Below, piece after piece: positions 1-10,497 of a stretch of 64,000 nucleotides of DNA. Position 1 is the first letter of the stretch. Every line of letters begins with the position of its first letter. The translations under genes were made by a program, and so were the position numbers. The notes under the pieces were generated by a model, which did not search any database, had not been told where the DNA came from, and saw nothing but the letters and a program-made list of their open reading frames with translations. This DNA comes from Polyangium fumosum (GTDB lineage Bacteria; Myxococcota_A; Polyangia; Polyangiales; Polyangiaceae): the NCBI RefSeq assembly GCF_005144585.1, contig NZ_SSMQ01000041.1, forward strand, positions 1 through 64,000, given 5' to 3'.

Positions 1-27
1 GATGCCGCTGCCCGAGAGACCACCGGT

Positions 28-60
28 AAGCCGTGTGCGGGAAATCCGCACGCACGGTTT
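28..60 (+). ncRNA. Group II intron domain V (3' end of an intron or remnant)
   Basis: These 33 nt fold as the catalytic domain V of group II introns. An 8-bp basal helix pairs AAGCCGTG with CACGGTTT and includes the A-G-C triad with a G-U wobble. A 2-nt CG bulge follows, then a 5-bp upper helix TGCGG/CCGCA closed by a GAAAT loop. The family consensus is a 34-nt hairpin with a GNRA loop, so this one is near-canonical. No clear domain VI with a bulged adenosine could be drawn in the 61 nt before the next gene, and the reverse transcriptase ORF would lie left of the window. It may be the intact 3' end or a decayed remnant. Confidence 0.65.
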
Positions 61-121
61 GAACGGGAGTCTTGCCAGAACCATGCGCGGATGGTCGCGC
101 AGAACAAGGTAGGATTTACCA

Positions 122-1876
122 ATGCGCTTCCCTTCCCGCTCCTTCCGCCATACCCCCCGAACGCTCTTCGTCGGCCTCACGGCCCTTGTTTTGCTCGCCG
201 CCGGTTGCAGTGACGACCCCGCTTCGAACTGCGGCGTCGCGGGGTGTGGCGAGGGCGGGACCGGCGGCGCGGGAGGCGCGGGCGGCATGGGCGGCATGGG
301 CGGGATGGGGCCGACGGGGGACATCACGGCGAACGTCGTCCGGTACGACTACACGTTCGACCTCGTCACGGCCGAGGCGCAGTCCAAGCTCGCGCTCGAC
401 GTCGCGGAGCCCGGCGGAGATTGCTACAGCGTATCGTGCGAAGCCTCCTCGCTCACGGACGTCACGTGGAACGAAGGGCCCGCGGCCTCGGCCGATTTTG
501 CGAACAATGCGCTGAAGACGTGCGGCCCGGGGGTGCCCGCGGGCCCCACGCTCACGGTCGGGGCGCGCACGACGGTTTCGAACGATACGTACTGGGGCCT
601 CGACGTCGGGTTCTCGCGCAAAAAGGACCTCGCGGGCGGCGACTTTTCGTATCTGCTCTCGTGGGTCGGCGGCTGTGATCGATTCGGCCCGTGCGACGAC
701 GATCCCTCGCGCATGAGCGATTTCCATTTCGAGGTCACGCATCCGGCGGGCGCGGTCGTGCTTTGCCCGGGGACGCTCACGGCGGGGGACACGAAGACCA
801 CGTGCGACGTCACGAATGCGCCGACGTACTCGGCGTTCGCGATCGCCGCCGATCCGCTCTGGGAGCGCGCGCCCTACGGCAGCTTCGCGGGCGTCGATCT
901 CGTGTTTTACGAGGTCCCGCTCGGCACCCTCGCCGCGTCGCTCGACAAGGCGAGCGTCGGCGCGTTCATGGACTGGATCACCGCGCTGCTCGGGCCGTTC
1001 CCGTATGGCAAGGAGCTGCGCATCGCGGGCGGGCCGACGGCGTGGCTCGGCTTCGAGCACCCGGCGAACATCATCCTGCACCAGCAGCTCGACAAATTGC
1101 AGACCGATTATGCCGACGCCATGATGCACGTGCTCATGCACGAGATCGTCCACCAATGGGCCGGCGATCACACGACCCTCGCGTCCGCGGCCGATTTCGT
1201 CTGGAAGGAGGCGACGGCCGAATACCTCGGCTACGTCTTCGAGGATCTCGCGCGCCCCGAGGGCGAGGCCGCGGCGACGCGCGCCTACTGGGACGGCGTC
1301 TCGCCGCTCTCCAAGCATTGGCCCCGCCCGATGGACGAGCCCGCGCCCGAGGTGCAGGACTTCTACGGGGACGTGTATGGCCCCGGGCCGATGGTGCTTT
1401 ATCTCCAGCTCGAACCGCTCATCGGCAGGGACGCCGTCCTCGCGGGCATCGCGGATTTCCTCTCGAAATCGGGCGGCCGCAGCGTGACGGAGCTGAAGGA
1501 GGCGCTCGAAGCGGCGTCCGGGCAGGACCTCGACGCCTATTTCGACGCGTGGGTCTTCGGCAAGGGCGCGCCGGTCTGGCCGACGTTTGCCGTCTCGGCG
1601 ACGCAGCTCGACGGCCAGGCGACGATCACGGTCACGCAGCAAAACCCGAACGGAAAACTCTTCCCCTGCGTCGTCGAGGTCGAGATCAAGGGCGCCACGG
1701 AGACCGCGCGCGTCGGCGTCGATTTTGGCCTCGCGCCGCAGGATGCGACGGCCACGATGCAGATCCCGTTCTCCGAGGCCGTCGCGACCGTCACGCTCGA
1801 TCCGGATCACCGCCTCATCGGCACGAAGGCCGGCGCGCAGCCGATCACCGCCGCTCGGCCGGTCTGGATTTTCTGA
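122..1876 (+). CDS. M1-like (gluzincin) metallopeptidase lipoprotein
   Basis: This 584-aa exported protein begins with an n-region, a hydrophobic stretch and a lipobox (LVLLAAGC, Cys29), so it is probably a lipoprotein. A Gly/Met-rich linker (GGTGGAGGAGGMGG) follows, typical of myxobacterial surface proteins. The catalytic zinc motif is complete: His340-Glu341-x-x-His344, with the third ligand Glu363 in KEATAEY, giving the M1 spacing HExxH-x18-E. The usual M1 exopeptidase GAMEN motif upstream is replaced by GFEHP, which suggests altered N-terminal substrate recognition. An AAGGTAGG-like ribosome-binding site lies about 6 nt before the ATG. The peptidase class is clear; the substrate is unknown. 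Confidence 0.9.
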   Translation: MRFPSRSFRHTPRTLFVGLTALVLLAAGCSDDPASNCGVAGCGEGGTGGAGGAGGMGGMGGMGPTGDITANVVRYDYTFDLVTAEAQSKLALDVAEPGGDCYSVSCEASSLTDVTWNEGPAASADFANNALKTCGPGVPAGPTLTVGARTTVSNDTYWGLDVGFSRKKDLAGGDFSYLLSWVGGCDRFGPCDDDPSRMSDFHFEVTHPAGAVVLCPGTLTAGDTKTTCDVTNAPTYSAFAIAADPLWERAPYGSFAGVDLVFYEVPLGTLAASLDKASVGAFMDWITALLGPFPYGKELRIAGGPTAWLGFEHPANIILHQQLDKLQTDYADAMMHVLMHEIVHQWAGDHTTLASAADFVWKEATAEYLGYVFEDLARPEGEAAATRAYWDGVSPLSKHWPRPMDEPAPEVQDFYGDVYGPGPMVLYLQLEPLIGRDAVLAGIADFLSKSGGRSVTELKEALEAASGQDLDAYFDAWVFGKGAPVWPTFAVSATQLDGQATITVTQQNPNGKLFPCVVEVEIKGATETARVGVDFGLAPQDATATMQIPFSEAVATVTLDPDHRLIGTKAGAQPITAARPVWIF

Positions 1877-2036
1877 TTCTCCCCGCTTGACGCCCTTTGC
1901 GGCAAGTGCCCGCGAGCCCTGACGACGGCGCTTGCCGGGCGTCCGTTGGCATCATCCTGGCAATCGCTCCGTGGCGAGGGGCCTGTTTGCCTGGGGCGCG
2001 CAAAACGCGCTCCCTCGGCAGGTCCCTTGGAGGGCT

Positions 2037-2558
2037 ATGGTCAGGTCGAAAGGCACGGGGTTCGGTCGACTCGCGGCATTTGCACTTCTCCCGCTCTCCG
2101 GTGTGGCACTCGCGGATACGGTCTCGCTCCTGGCGCAGCGAGACGGGCCCGACGGAGGGGCCGAGGCTCCACAACCGCCGAACGGACCCAGCGTTTCGTC
2201 GGTATGGGCTTACGACGAGCTTTTCACGTTTCCCCTGGAGAACGGCTGCTGGTACAGCGCGAGCATTCGGGGCACGGTACGCCCGATCGTCGCGGGCCGC
2301 GACGCGGGGCAAAAGGTCGAGCCCGATCTCGCGGTCACGGCCCTGCTCTCCTGCCAGGGCGCGGCGACCGTCAAGGTCTCCGAGCGCGTCGCGGGCACGG
2401 GCCCGATCACGCAGGCGCAGGTGGAACACCTGCTCGAATGGCGCGCCAGCATCCTGACCGACGAGGCCGGGAGGAAATGCTCGTACGTGCCGGAGATCGA
2501 TCTCGTGGGCGATGGGCTCGTGGGTGCGGGCGTCAGCTACCTTTGCCCGAGGCCGTGA
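2037..2558 (+). CDS. Small secreted protein of unknown function
   Basis: 173 aa. I chose the ATG at 2037 because GGAGGG sits just upstream and the translation then begins with a good Sec signal peptide (basic MVRSKGTGFGR, hydrophobic core, cleavage near VALA-DT). The longer open frame to 1932 would bury that signal. The mature part has a few Cys residues (GCW, LLSCQG, RKCSY, YLCP), compatible with two disulfides in the periplasm or outside. No family recognised. It ends 9 bp from the convergent mal operon, with no terminator hairpin visible between them. Confidence 0.75.
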   Translation: MVRSKGTGFGRLAAFALLPLSGVALADTVSLLAQRDGPDGGAEAPQPPNGPSVSSVWAYDELFTFPLENGCWYSASIRGTVRPIVAGRDAGQKVEPDLAVTALLSCQGAATVKVSERVAGTGPITQAQVEHLLEWRASILTDEAGRKCSYVPEIDLVGDGLVGAGVSYLCPRP

Positions 2559-2567
2559 TACGCCCCG

Positions 2568-3428
2568 TCACCCCTTCACGCCCCCCGCCGTCAGGCCTGC
2601 GACGAGGTGGCGCTGCGCCACATAAAAGAGCGCCATCACGGGCAGCGACACGACGAGCGCGCCCGCGGCGAACTTCTCCCATTGCGCGTCATATTCACCG
2701 ATGAACCGCTGCAGCATCACGGGCAGCGTGAACATCTCTTCTTTGTCGAGCAAGGTCGCCGCGAGGATGAACTCGTTGTAGGCGCCCATGAACGCGAAGA
2801 GCGCAGTCACGGCGATCGCGGGGCGGGCGGCGGGGAGCACGACGCGGACGAAGGCGGAGAACCGCGTGGCGCCGTCGACCATCGCGGCCTCTTCGAGGTC
2901 GACCGGGATCGCCTCGAACGCCGCGCGGAGCTGGAAGATCGAGAAGGGGACGCTCGTCGAGGCATAACAGACGACGAGGCCCGTGCGCGAGTTCAGGAGG
3001 CCGAGGTAATTCAGGATCATGTAGAGCGGGATCGCGCTCGCCACGGCCGGGAACATCTGCGTGGCGAGCAGCGCCCGCATGCCGGACTCCTTGCCGGCGA
3101 AGCGGAACCGCGCGAGCGCGTACGCCGTCGGAATGGCGATGAGCACGCCGACGAGCGCCGTCGAGAGCGAGACGACGAGCGAATTCGCGAGCTGGCGGCC
3201 GAAGAGCCAGACCTCGGCCCCGTCGACCTTGCGCGACGCGCCGACGACGGCCGAGAGGTGCGCGAGCGTCGGCGCCTCCGGGACGGGGATCACGCGGGGC
3301 GAGGGCGTTTGCGTGCCCGAAAACGCGAGCGCGACGACCCAGAGGACCGGATAGAGCGCGAACGCCACCGCGATCACGAGGATCACGTGGCACGCGGCCG
3401 ATTCGAGGAGCGAAGGCTTTTTGTTCAC
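2568..3428 (-). CDS. malG: Maltodextrin ABC transporter permease, MalG type
   Basis: 286-aa inner-membrane permease of the CUT1 carbohydrate ABC family. It has about six membrane segments and a canonical EAA loop for docking the ATPase (EEAAMVDGATRFSAFVRVVLP). The start is taken as the GTG at 3428, which gives VNKKPSLLES; its codon overlaps the end of the upstream fused permease gene by 4 bp, so translation is probably coupled. Longer open frame upstream is antisense noise. It is the last gene of the operon lamB-amylase-malK-malEF-malG and should pair with the MalF half of the fusion to form the membrane channel. Maltodextrin specificity is inferred from the operon, not from this sequence alone. 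Confidence 0.93.
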   Translation of the reverse strand: MNKKPSLLESAACHVILVIAVAFALYPVLWVVALAFSGTQTPSPRVIPVPEAPTLAHLSAVVGASRKVDGAEVWLFGRQLANSLVVSLSTALVGVLIAIPTAYALARFRFAGKESGMRALLATQMFPAVASAIPLYMILNYLGLLNSRTGLVVCYASTSVPFSIFQLRAAFEAIPVDLEEAAMVDGATRFSAFVRVVLPAARPAIAVTALFAFMGAYNEFILAATLLDKEEMFTLPVMLQRFIGEYDAQWEKFAAGALVVSLPVMALFYVAQRHLVAGLTAGGVKG

Positions 3429-5686
3429 GCCGCACCTCCCGCCGCCTTCGCGATCGCCGCCGCCGAGGCCGCCTTTTCGCGCGCCTCGCGCCGCTCCGCG
3501 AACCAATCGGAGAGCCGCGTCCGACCGAAGAGCAAGAGGAAGATCAGCACGGCGTACGCCGCGGCGTACCCGTATTGCGCATTGCGGGTGAAGGCCCAGC
3601 GATAGGCCTCGGTGACGAGGATCTCCGTCGTCCCGTCGGGCTCGCCGCCCGAGACGAGGAAGACGACGTTGAACATGTTGAACGTCCAGACCGCGCCCAT
3701 GGTCACGGCGGGCAGGAGGCTCGGCCGGATCATCGGCAGCGTGACGAGCCAGAGCCTTTGCCAGCGGCTCGCGCCGTCGACCTTCGCCGCTTCGAGCACG
3801 TCGTCGGGCACCGCCGTGAGCGCGCCGATCGTCACGACCATCATGAAGGGAAAGCCGAGCCAGACGTTCGTCGCCACGTTCGCCGCGAATGCGGTGGAGA
3901 AGCGGGCGAACCAGGAGATCGGTTCGAGGCTCGTGCCGAAGGTGTTGTTGAGGGCGTGGATGAGCCCCGTCACGGCCCCGAATTGCCGGTGGAACATGCC
4001 TTTCCACGCGAGCGCGGTCACGTAGCTCGGCACGGCCCAGGGGATGATCAGGAGCACGCGGTAGAGCGCGCGCAGCCGCAGCAGCGGCCGGGAGAGCAGG
4101 AGCGCGAGCGCGACGCCGAGCGCGACGTGGAAAAACACATTGATCACGGTCCAGAGGACGGTGACCAAGAGGACCACGTAAAACGATCCCGTCGAGAGGA
4201 GCGACCCGCCGCGCGCCGTGAGGATCTGGACGAAGTTCTCGAGGCCGACGTAATTGTGCCAGCCGACCTCTTTGAGGTTCTGGATCGATCCGCCGAGCAG
4301 CGACGTGAGCGCGCCGAGCACGAGCGGCAAGATCACGAGCACGCCGACCGCGATCACGGCATGCGTGACGTACGCATACGCGGGCAGCGAGCGCTTCACG
4401 TGTTTTCGGAATTCCGGGTCCTTCGCGCGCCGGACGAGCGAGAGCGCGCCGAGCAAAAGCAATGCGCCGAAGACGACGAGCCCGGGTGTGCGTGAGGCGG
4501 GCGGGGGCGACGGGCGGCGCACGTCGTCGAAGCGACGCTTGGCCTCGGAGAGCGCGGGGGAGGGGAGCGCGTCGCGGCGGAGGACCTTGCGAATGGCGCG
4601 GTCCGAAGGCTCCCACACGGCGTTCATCGCGAGCGACGAGGGCATCGCAACCGTGGACTTGGCTTGCTCGGCGAAGGCGGCGAGGAACGCGTCTTCCGGC
4701 GGCAAGGGGACGTCGATGCGCGCGGGCAAGGTGCGCGCTCGTTCAAGGCGGATCCTCGTCGCCTCGGGGCTCGCGAGCAGGCGCGCGAGCGCGCGGACCT
4801 CGGGGCGCGTCGCGCCTTTCGGCGTGAGCATGACGGCCTCGACGCCGAGATAAGGCAGGATCGGCTTTCCAGCGGCGCGAACGAGCGGCAGCGGGGCCAC
4901 GCGGTAATGGAGCGAGGGCGCTTCCGCGAGGCTCGTCGCGAGCCACGGGCCGTCGATGGCGAACGCGGCCTTGCCGGAGCGGAAGAGGTTCGTGACGACC
5001 GAGACGTCGGTGTCTTCGGCGACGACCTTCTGGGCGCGCAGATCGAGGACGAAATCGAGCGATTTTTCCGCGGCGGGCCCCACGAACCCGAATTGATCCC
5101 CCGGCGTCAGCATGAGCCCGCCGAACGCGTGGACGAACCCGGCGTGGTAATACGTCGACTGCGAGTTGTACGCGAGGGGAACGACCCCGGCCGGGAGGGT
5201 CTTTCCGATCGCGGCGATCGATTCGAGGTCGGCCGGGAGGTCCTTGACGAGGTCCGTGTTCACGTAAAGAGCGACGCTCTTCTGCGTGATCGGGACGCCA
5301 TAAGGCTCGCCGTGGAGCGAGACGGCGGCGAGCGTGGGGCCGGCGAACGCGTCGCGGTCGAGCGCGTCGCCGACGGGCGCGACGACCTTGCGGCCATCGT
5401 AATCGCCGAGCTTGTCGTGCGCGTCGAGGAAGAGGTCCGGCCCTTCGCCGAACTGCACGGCGGCGGAGACCTTCGATTTGAAGGCGTCCGAGGGCAACGC
5501 GAGCAACTCCACGCGTTCGCCCGGGAAGCGCGCGACGATCTCTTCGAGCGCTTTTTGCTCGTCGCCGCGCTGCGCGTGCCAGAGCCGGATCGGCTCGGCC
5601 TGGGCCGCGCGCGAGAAAAAGACGACCACGAAGAGCGCAAAAAACACCCCGAAGGCGGGGAAGCGTCGCCGCTGCGTCGATTTCAA
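3425..5686 (-). CDS. MalE-MalF fusion: solute-binding protein joined to ABC permease
   Basis: 753 aa from a TTG start at 5686, chosen because GAGGTGA lies just upstream and the frame then opens with a signal peptide (STQRRRF, long hydrophobic core, AQA cleavage). Residues about 30-400 are a family 1 extracellular solute-binding domain (MalE-like). After a Pro-rich stretch (SPPPASRTPG) and a membrane helix, residues about 420-745 form a MalF-type permease with an EAA loop (EAAKVDGASRWQRLWLVTLP). In the usual E. coli arrangement MalE and MalF are separate polypeptides, so here the receptor is tethered to its channel. The gene starts 4 nt after malK and overlaps malG by 4 bp. If the leader is cleaved, the binding domain sits in the periplasm, anchored by the first helix of the permease part. 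Confidence 0.92.
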   Translation of the reverse strand: MKSTQRRRFPAFGVFFALFVVVFFSRAAQAEPIRLWHAQRGDEQKALEEIVARFPGERVELLALPSDAFKSKVSAAVQFGEGPDLFLDAHDKLGDYDGRKVVAPVGDALDRDAFAGPTLAAVSLHGEPYGVPITQKSVALYVNTDLVKDLPADLESIAAIGKTLPAGVVPLAYNSQSTYYHAGFVHAFGGLMLTPGDQFGFVGPAAEKSLDFVLDLRAQKVVAEDTDVSVVTNLFRSGKAAFAIDGPWLATSLAEAPSLHYRVAPLPLVRAAGKPILPYLGVEAVMLTPKGATRPEVRALARLLASPEATRIRLERARTLPARIDVPLPPEDAFLAAFAEQAKSTVAMPSSLAMNAVWEPSDRAIRKVLRRDALPSPALSEAKRRFDDVRRPSPPPASRTPGLVVFGALLLLGALSLVRRAKDPEFRKHVKRSLPAYAYVTHAVIAVGVLVILPLVLGALTSLLGGSIQNLKEVGWHNYVGLENFVQILTARGGSLLSTGSFYVVLLVTVLWTVINVFFHVALGVALALLLSRPLLRLRALYRVLLIIPWAVPSYVTALAWKGMFHRQFGAVTGLIHALNNTFGTSLEPISWFARFSTAFAANVATNVWLGFPFMMVVTIGALTAVPDDVLEAAKVDGASRWQRLWLVTLPMIRPSLLPAVTMGAVWTFNMFNVVFLVSGGEPDGTTEILVTEAYRWAFTRNAQYGYAAAYAVLIFLLLFGRTRLSDWFAERREAREKAASAAAIAKAAGGAA

Positions 5687-5690
5687 GCGT

Positions 5691-6773
<1,083 letters not shown>

Positions 6774-6788
6774 CGGGAAGCTCCGGGG

Positions 6789-8720
6789 CTAGCGCTGGGA
6801 TTCGGGGACGAGGACGGCGCCGCTCGAAGGCGGCAGCTTGACCGAGAGGCGGCCGTCGTTCGTGACGGTGTAGGTGGGTCCGCCGTCATTGAGGACGTCG
6901 ACGAGCACCGTGCCGGGCGCGGCGCCGACCTGCATGGGCTGGCCGCCGAACTCGGGCGCGCCTTCCTTTTCGATGTTCGCGTTGATCACGACGATCGCAT
7001 AGGAGTCGCCCGCGTCACCGCCCGTGCGCTCGAACGCGAAGACGTTCGCGTCGGAGTCATTCGGGCCCGTCCGATCGCTCGCCCAGAGGATCTGGAGGTC
7101 CCCCTTGTTCAAGGCGGGGTACTTGCGGCGCAGCTCCGAGAGGCGGCGAATCCACTGGAACGTAGGCACTGCCCTGTCGTAGCCCGACGTCCAGAGGTCC
7201 TCGCGATTGCCGGGGTCGTTGCCGCCCTGGAAGTCCTGCTCGGTGCCGTAATAGACGCAGGGAATGCCCTCCTCCGTGAAGAGGAAGAGCAGCGCGTTGT
7301 GCAGCATCTTCCGGCGCGTCTCGAGCGCGAGCGGCGTGCCGAAGATCGGATCCTCGGGGTACATGCCCGCGCCCGTGAAGAGGAAGCGGGGCACGTCGTG
7401 GTTGTCGAGGAAGTTCACGAGCAGCTTTTGCGGGGAGATGCCCTGGCCCGCCGCGTTCACCGCGCCGCCCTGGGCCGGCGTCACGCCGTAATTGACGGTC
7501 CGCTCGGTCCAGAGCTTCTGGATGTTCGAGGTCGGCCCGCGGTAACGGAACACGTCGCGGATGACCTGGAACTGCTGCGGGAAGTAAAACACGCTGTCGA
7601 GCATGTCCGCCGTCAGCGGGACGCCGTCCGTCACGCACTGGTTGTCCTTCGCCAGCTCGTCGGCCGGCGGCGGGGCGTCGTTTCCGTTTTTCGTGAACGA
7701 ACCGACGAGCTGATCCCGGCCGTCGAAGGCCTCGCCGAACATGAAGAAGTTCGTCTTGCCCTTCGCCGCGAGGCGCTGCCGGACCTTCTGCGTGAAATGC
7801 CGCCAGAAGCCGTTCTCGACGTGCTTGACCGTGTCGATGCGGAAGCCGTCGATGTCCGTGAGCTCGATCCAGCGCGTGTAGGCGTCGACCATCGCGTCGC
7901 GGATCGGGCAGAGCTCCGTGTTGACGTCCTTCAAGCCGCCCGGGAAGTCGCCGCGCAGGAGCTGATCCGGGTCGTCGAAATTGTACGTGCGGCCCTTGCG
8001 GTTGTAGGCGAGCGGGTTTTGCAGGATCTCCGGGAACGGCGGCATGTGGTTCGACGCCGGGTCGTGCGCGAAGATGACAGGCGCGAGGCCCGATTCCCCG
8101 AGGGAGGTCTCCGCCTGCACGCCGCGGACGTCGTAGGTCGGGTCGTACTCGTTCTCCTTGAAGACGTCCGGCGTGCCGGGCACGGATTGGTTGAGCGGGT
8201 CGTCCGCCTGCCCATTGCCGTTGATGTCGTAGAAGAAGAGCTGCCCCATGTGGTTCGTGACGATGTCGAGGATGACCTTGATGTTGCGGGCATGCGCCGC
8301 CTTCACGAGGCTCTGGAGCGCCGCGAGGTCACCAAATTGCGGGGCGGGCTGGGTGAGGTCCTGCGCCCAGTAGCCGTGGTACGCGTCGAATCCGGCGTCC
8401 GTGTAGACGTTCTTCACGACGGGCGAGATCCACAGCGTCGTGACGCCGAGCTCGTCGAGGTAATCGAGCCGCTGCTCGACCCCTTTCCAATCGCCGCCGT
8501 GCCACTTGCCGGGCGCCGACGGGTAGATGGAGAAGTTGTTTCCCCAGTCGCCGTCGGCGAAACGATCGATGAGGATCTGGTAGATGATCTCCTCGCGCCA
8601 GTCGACGACGTTCGTCTTGAGCTCGACCTCCGGCGGATCCTCGAACTCCATGCAGCCGGTCTGTGTGATACCGGAGACGACGAGGCCGAGGACCACGGCC
8701 GATGAACGCGCTCGATTCAT
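6789..8720 (-). CDS. Alpha-amylase family lipoprotein (GH13)
   Basis: 643 aa. The ATG at 8720 is preferred because AAGGAG lies 4 nt upstream; GTG/ATG codons at 8753 and 8744 are alternatives. The signal peptide ends in a lipobox (SGITQTGC, Cys23), so the enzyme is membrane-anchored. The GH13 barrel is complete: DIVTNH (region I), GFRIDTVKH with nucleophile Asp296, FGEAF with acid/base Glu330, and FLDNHD with Asp442. It should hydrolyse starch, glycogen or maltodextrins outside the cytoplasm and feed the porin and ABC importer encoded beside it. Exact specificity (amylase, cyclomaltodextrinase or pullulan-type) cannot be read from these motifs. A C-terminal all-beta domain C follows the barrel. 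Confidence 0.95.
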   Translation of the reverse strand: MNRARSSAVVLGLVVSGITQTGCMEFEDPPEVELKTNVVDWREEIIYQILIDRFADGDWGNNFSIYPSAPGKWHGGDWKGVEQRLDYLDELGVTTLWISPVVKNVYTDAGFDAYHGYWAQDLTQPAPQFGDLAALQSLVKAAHARNIKVILDIVTNHMGQLFFYDINGNGQADDPLNQSVPGTPDVFKENEYDPTYDVRGVQAETSLGESGLAPVIFAHDPASNHMPPFPEILQNPLAYNRKGRTYNFDDPDQLLRGDFPGGLKDVNTELCPIRDAMVDAYTRWIELTDIDGFRIDTVKHVENGFWRHFTQKVRQRLAAKGKTNFFMFGEAFDGRDQLVGSFTKNGNDAPPPADELAKDNQCVTDGVPLTADMLDSVFYFPQQFQVIRDVFRYRGPTSNIQKLWTERTVNYGVTPAQGGAVNAAGQGISPQKLLVNFLDNHDVPRFLFTGAGMYPEDPIFGTPLALETRRKMLHNALLFLFTEEGIPCVYYGTEQDFQGGNDPGNREDLWTSGYDRAVPTFQWIRRLSELRRKYPALNKGDLQILWASDRTGPNDSDANVFAFERTGGDAGDSYAIVVINANIEKEGAPEFGGQPMQVGAAPGTVLVDVLNDGGPTYTVTNDGRLSVKLPPSSGAVLVPESQR

Positions 8721-8745
8721 GAGGCTCCTTCGATTCGCTTTCATG

Positions 8746-10422
8746 TCATCCACCGTAGGTCGTCTGCGCGTTGAACCACCACTCGACCCCGACGCCGAAG
8801 AAATGCTCCCATTGCCGGATGCTGAAGACGTCGTCCTTCGGGTACATCGAGCGCGCCCCCTCGTCGCGATGCGTGAGGAGGTAAATGAGCCGGAGCTGCG
8901 GGCGGCTGTAGCTGCCCTTGCCCGCAGGATTCAGGAAAGGCACGAGGCCGATGCGGAAGAGGCCGCCCATGACCGGATCCGCGGAGGGCGCCGGAATGGG
9001 CTGGCCCGGCTCCGCCTGGGGCTGGGACCGCACGCCGCGCTGCTGCGCCTGGTAGGAGAGCTCCGTCGCGATGCCGCCCCACTCCGTGAGGAAGAAATGG
9101 GGCCGGGCCATGAGGATGCCCTCGTCGACGTCGTTGAAATCGAGGGCCGGGCTCGCGTCGCGGAAGCTCCGGAAATACGCGGCCGCCATGAGCCCGAGCG
9201 GCCCCGTCTCCCAGTTGCCGCTGAGCGTGATCCAGAGCTCACGCGCGCCCGCCGAGGTGCGGTCCGGCGCGAGCTGGAACGGCGTGCCGAACTCGCCGTA
9301 CGCCGCGGCGCCGCCCGCATACCGGAGGAACAGATTCACGTGGGAAGCGTCGCGCCCCGTGAACGCGCCGACTTGCGCGCCGATCACGTACCCGAAATCG
9401 GCCGGCAACGTATCGTACGTGCCCTTCACCTCGGTCTCGCGCTGGCCCGAGGGGATGTCGTGAAGCTCGCCGTAGACGACCGCCTTCACGCCGCCCGTCT
9501 GCCCGACGTTGACGATGTGGCTCGCCTTCAAGCTCGTGATGAACTTTTGCCGGTCGAGGATATTTACGTTGGTCGCGCCGACCTGGTTCAAGGCCGGCGT
9601 GCGCGCCACGGTTTGACGGAAGAACCCTGTGTTCGGCTGGTTCAGGCCGGCGTGCCAGGCGACGAAGGTGCGGCCATTGGCGAAGTCGTAGCGCAGGCCG
9701 CCGCCCACCGTGTTCAAGTTGTCGAGGGGCCAGAAATCGAGCAGGTACGAGTCGTCGCCGCGGTACATGCGCGAGCCGACCCAGGCCGAGAGGCCCTTCG
9801 TCACGACGTTGTTCGCCTGGAGGAACAGGTTCCGGACGGCCATGCGGACATTGAAATCCGCATTGTAATGGAACAGCGGCGCGGACGTGCCGAGCGTGAT
9901 CACGGCGCGTGTGGTCGTGCCCGTGGCTTTCCAGTAATCCTGGCGCTGGACGTCGATCTCGACGTACGGCGATTCATCGAGGCGCGAGCCGCGCGCGACG
10001 ATGTCGGCGTCCCGGCCGGCGCGCTTTCGGAAATCGGTGGCCGCTCCGACGCGGCCGTACGTGCCCAGGAAAAACCCGGACTCCGGCGGCGGGGGATCGG
10101 CTTTCGGGGCCTCGGCCGCAGGGGGCGCCTCCGCCTTGGGCGCGGCCGGCTTCACGTCGCCCGCATCGGGGCGCTTTGGTGCTTGGCCGTCGTTCGCGGG
10201 GGGCGGATCTGCCGGCTTGCTCGCCTCGCCCGGCGGCGGCGCGGGCGGCGCGTCGGCCAGCGGCGGCGCGCCTTCGGACGCGGGGGGCTTTGGTTCGGCG
10301 GTGGGCTCGGTTTGCGCTGCCGCGAGAGACGGGGAGGCACAGAGCGCCGCGGCGAGGAGGGCCAGCGGGACGCCGTGGATACGGCTCCTTCGCGGCCCGA
10401 ATTCGGGTCCGGATCGTCGCAC
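8746..10422 (-). CDS. LamB-type maltoporin (outer-membrane carbohydrate porin)
   Basis: About 558 aa from the GTG at 10422; an ATG at 10467 would give an unusually long n-region, so the start is uncertain. A signal peptide is followed by about 85 residues rich in Pro, Ala and Glu, probably a periplasmic spacer. The remainder is an amphipathic beta-barrel of maltoporin type: it opens with GFFLGTYGRVGAATDF and closes with IRQWEHFFGVGVEWWFN, ending in aromatic residues. It should let maltodextrins cross the outer membrane. It is the first gene of the operon and lies 25 nt from the amylase start. The Pro/Ala spacer is not part of enterobacterial LamB. Confidence 0.88.
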   Translation of the reverse strand: MRRSGPEFGPRRSRIHGVPLALLAAALCASPSLAAAQTEPTAEPKPPASEGAPPLADAPPAPPPGEASKPADPPPANDGQAPKRPDAGDVKPAAPKAEAPPAAEAPKADPPPPESGFFLGTYGRVGAATDFRKRAGRDADIVARGSRLDESPYVEIDVQRQDYWKATGTTTRAVITLGTSAPLFHYNADFNVRMAVRNLFLQANNVVTKGLSAWVGSRMYRGDDSYLLDFWPLDNLNTVGGGLRYDFANGRTFVAWHAGLNQPNTGFFRQTVARTPALNQVGATNVNILDRQKFITSLKASHIVNVGQTGGVKAVVYGELHDIPSGQRETEVKGTYDTLPADFGYVIGAQVGAFTGRDASHVNLFLRYAGGAAAYGEFGTPFQLAPDRTSAGARELWITLSGNWETGPLGLMAAAYFRSFRDASPALDFNDVDEGILMARPHFFLTEWGGIATELSYQAQQRGVRSQPQAEPGQPIPAPSADPVMGGLFRIGLVPFLNPAGKGSYSRPQLRLIYLLTHRDEGARSMYPKDDVFSIRQWEHFFGVGVEWWFNAQTTYGG

Positions 10423-10497
10423 GTCGGGCACGGTACACCAAGGTGCGGCCCCGCGTGAAGATTGCATCGGTCGAGACGCACGGAGTCGGCGGCGCCG

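Noticed and set aside
116-1810. 564-codon minus-strand frame opposite the M1 peptidase gene
   Set aside because: Arg/Asp/Glu-rich shadow with no motif; the plus-strand gene has a lipobox and a complete zinc site.
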